Source of the DNA: an alpha proteobacterium SCGC AAA288-E13
Lineage (GTDB): Bacteria > Pseudomonadota > Alphaproteobacteria > Pelagibacterales > Pelagibacteraceae
NCBI GenBank assembly: GCA_000504605.1
Contig: AZHQ01000009.1
Location: 1-25,330 of the forward strand
Reading direction: 5' to 3'
DNA length: 25,330 nucleotides
The notes below the pieces were generated by a model. It saw nothing but the letters and a program-made list of their open reading frames with translations. It was not told the DNA's origin and ran no database searches. Position 1 is the first letter of the stretch; each line of letters begins with the position of its first letter. Shown piece after piece: positions 24,616 to 25,330 of the stretch. The position numbers were made by a program, and so were the translations under genes.

Positions 24616-25329
24616 GTGACTAAAAAATTTAAAAAAAATTTAGGCGTATTAATTATTGGTTTTTTAATACTTTTATTTATTTATAATCATAATCTTTTTA
24701 GAAAATTATATAATATTTTTGTAATAAATTATGAATCTAGATTAACAGAAAAGTACGGTTATTGTTTTCGTGAATCTGTTGGTTTTTTAAGAATGTTAAA
24801 AAAAAAATATAAATTTAATTTTAACCCCTTAATCGTGAATTACGAAGACGCAGTACCAAGTACTGGATGGTCTATTTACGATAATCATAATAAAACTGAT
24901 AATAACCACAAAATCCTACTGAATTATCCTAAAAATTTATCATTTTATTTTAAACCTTTAAATAAAATATTTTATTCGAAAGGTACTGTTAAACATTCTA
25001 ATGGAATATCAAATATTATTTTTGACTTAAAAGATAAATATATCAGAATTGATTCCAAAATTAAAATTTATAGAAAAACTCTCAATAAAAAAGATATAAT
25101 ATATGAAGAAAATTTTCATAAATTGGTTGAAAATAATCAAATAGTACCAATTGAATTTAAAACAAAAAAAATAAATTCTGTTTATAAACCGACATTTATT
25201 GAAATATCAGATTTAAGTGAGGATCAAATTGGGAAAATAAATAGTATCATCTTAAATCTTAATCATGAATTTGATTTAAAAAATTTTACCATTATAGAAA
25301 AATTTAATAACTGTTATTACGTTAAATGA
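24616..25329 (+). CDS. Unknown single-TM protein
   Basis: 237 residues from GTG 24616 to TGA. A basic start (TKKFKKN) and one hydrophobic segment (about residues 9-25) indicate a signal anchor, with the remaining 210 residues outside the cytoplasm. The outer part has CFRESVGFLRMLKKKYKF and, later, VPSTGWSIYDNH, then what looks like beta-strands. I recognise no family. It is divergent from the methyltransferase operon and surrounded by polysaccharide genes, so a role in the envelope is likely but not shown. No Shine-Dalgarno is visible; the GTG start was chosen because the Lys-rich start plus hydrophobic segment fits an anchor. It ends one base before the window does. Confidence 0.55.
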   Translation: MTKKFKKNLGVLIIGFLILLFIYNHNLFRKLYNIFVINYESRLTEKYGYCFRESVGFLRMLKKKYKFNFNPLIVNYEDAVPSTGWSIYDNHNKTDNNHKILLNYPKNLSFYFKPLNKIFYSKGTVKHSNGISNIIFDLKDKYIRIDSKIKIYRKTLNKKDIIYEENFHKLVENNQIVPIEFKTKKINSVYKPTFIEISDLSEDQIGKINSIILNLNHEFDLKNFTIIEKFNNCYYVK

Positions 25330-25330
25330 C

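Noticed and set aside
1..25330. CRISPR array or toxin-antitoxin pair
   Set aside because: No regularly spaced repeats and no recognisable small paired genes were found.

Overview
The window looks like a SAR11-type (Pelagibacterales) alphaproteobacterial genome. The evidence is very high A+T with long A/T runs, one-base gaps and 4-base gene overlaps, a split-subunit pntA/pntA2/pntB transhydrogenase operon, and a 5S rRNA gene standing apart from 16S/23S next to a long run of surface-glycan genes. From general knowledge, SAR11 genomes carry a hypervariable region (HVR2) between 23S and 5S rRNA, and this layout fits its 5S end. The assignment is an inference; no database was searched.

Layout. 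(A) 1-4700, plus strand: 3' part of pntA, then pntA2, pntB, a multi-pass membrane protein resembling GT-C glycosyltransferases, and a SAM methyltransferase. (B) 4701-7043, minus strand: scraps of gene ends, a radical SAM enzyme with an N-terminal B12-binding-like domain, and a truncated pntA. The first 531 bases of the window return as an apparently perfect inverted copy at 6513-7043. (C) 7044-7607, minus strand: the pntA start, rpmJ and 5S rRNA with its own likely promoter. (D) 7663-17244: an island bounded by a 51-bp direct repeat of the 3' end of tRNA-Val(GAC). It has the classic order intact tRNA, integrase remnant, cargo, displaced tRNA 3' end. The cargo is a cytidylyltransferase (SpsF type), asparagine synthase, NeuB-type synthase, GT2 glycosyltransferase, Ldh-family dehydrogenase, enolase-superfamily enzyme, zinc-ribbon methyltransferase-like protein and radical SAM/SPASM protein. 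(E) 17304-25330: more surface-polysaccharide genes (GDP-fucose synthase type, O-antigen ligase/polymerase, GT2, GT4, methyltransferases, a membrane protein, an unknown single-TM protein).

How the genes work together. Regions D and E look like parts of a pathway that makes and assembles a cell-surface glycan: activated acidic sugar (NeuB type, SpsF), deoxysugar (fcl), transferases, methylation and polymerisation. The unusual part is the island's combination of a short NeuB-like enzyme, a CMP-sugar-synthetase-like enzyme, an Asn-synthase-type amidotransferase, a mandelate-racemase-type enzyme and an Ldh-type dehydrogenase, which may make or modify an undescribed acidic sugar.

Cautions. Four otherwise good genes (pntA, asnB, neuB, a membrane protein) are each broken by one extra base in or next to a homopolymer. 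The integrase remnant also has a one-base shift at a short run, plus an in-frame stop. The inverted pntA copy joins foreign sequence at an 8-base microhomology. Both patterns could be sequencing, single-cell amplification or assembly artefacts, or real biology; the sequence alone does not decide.
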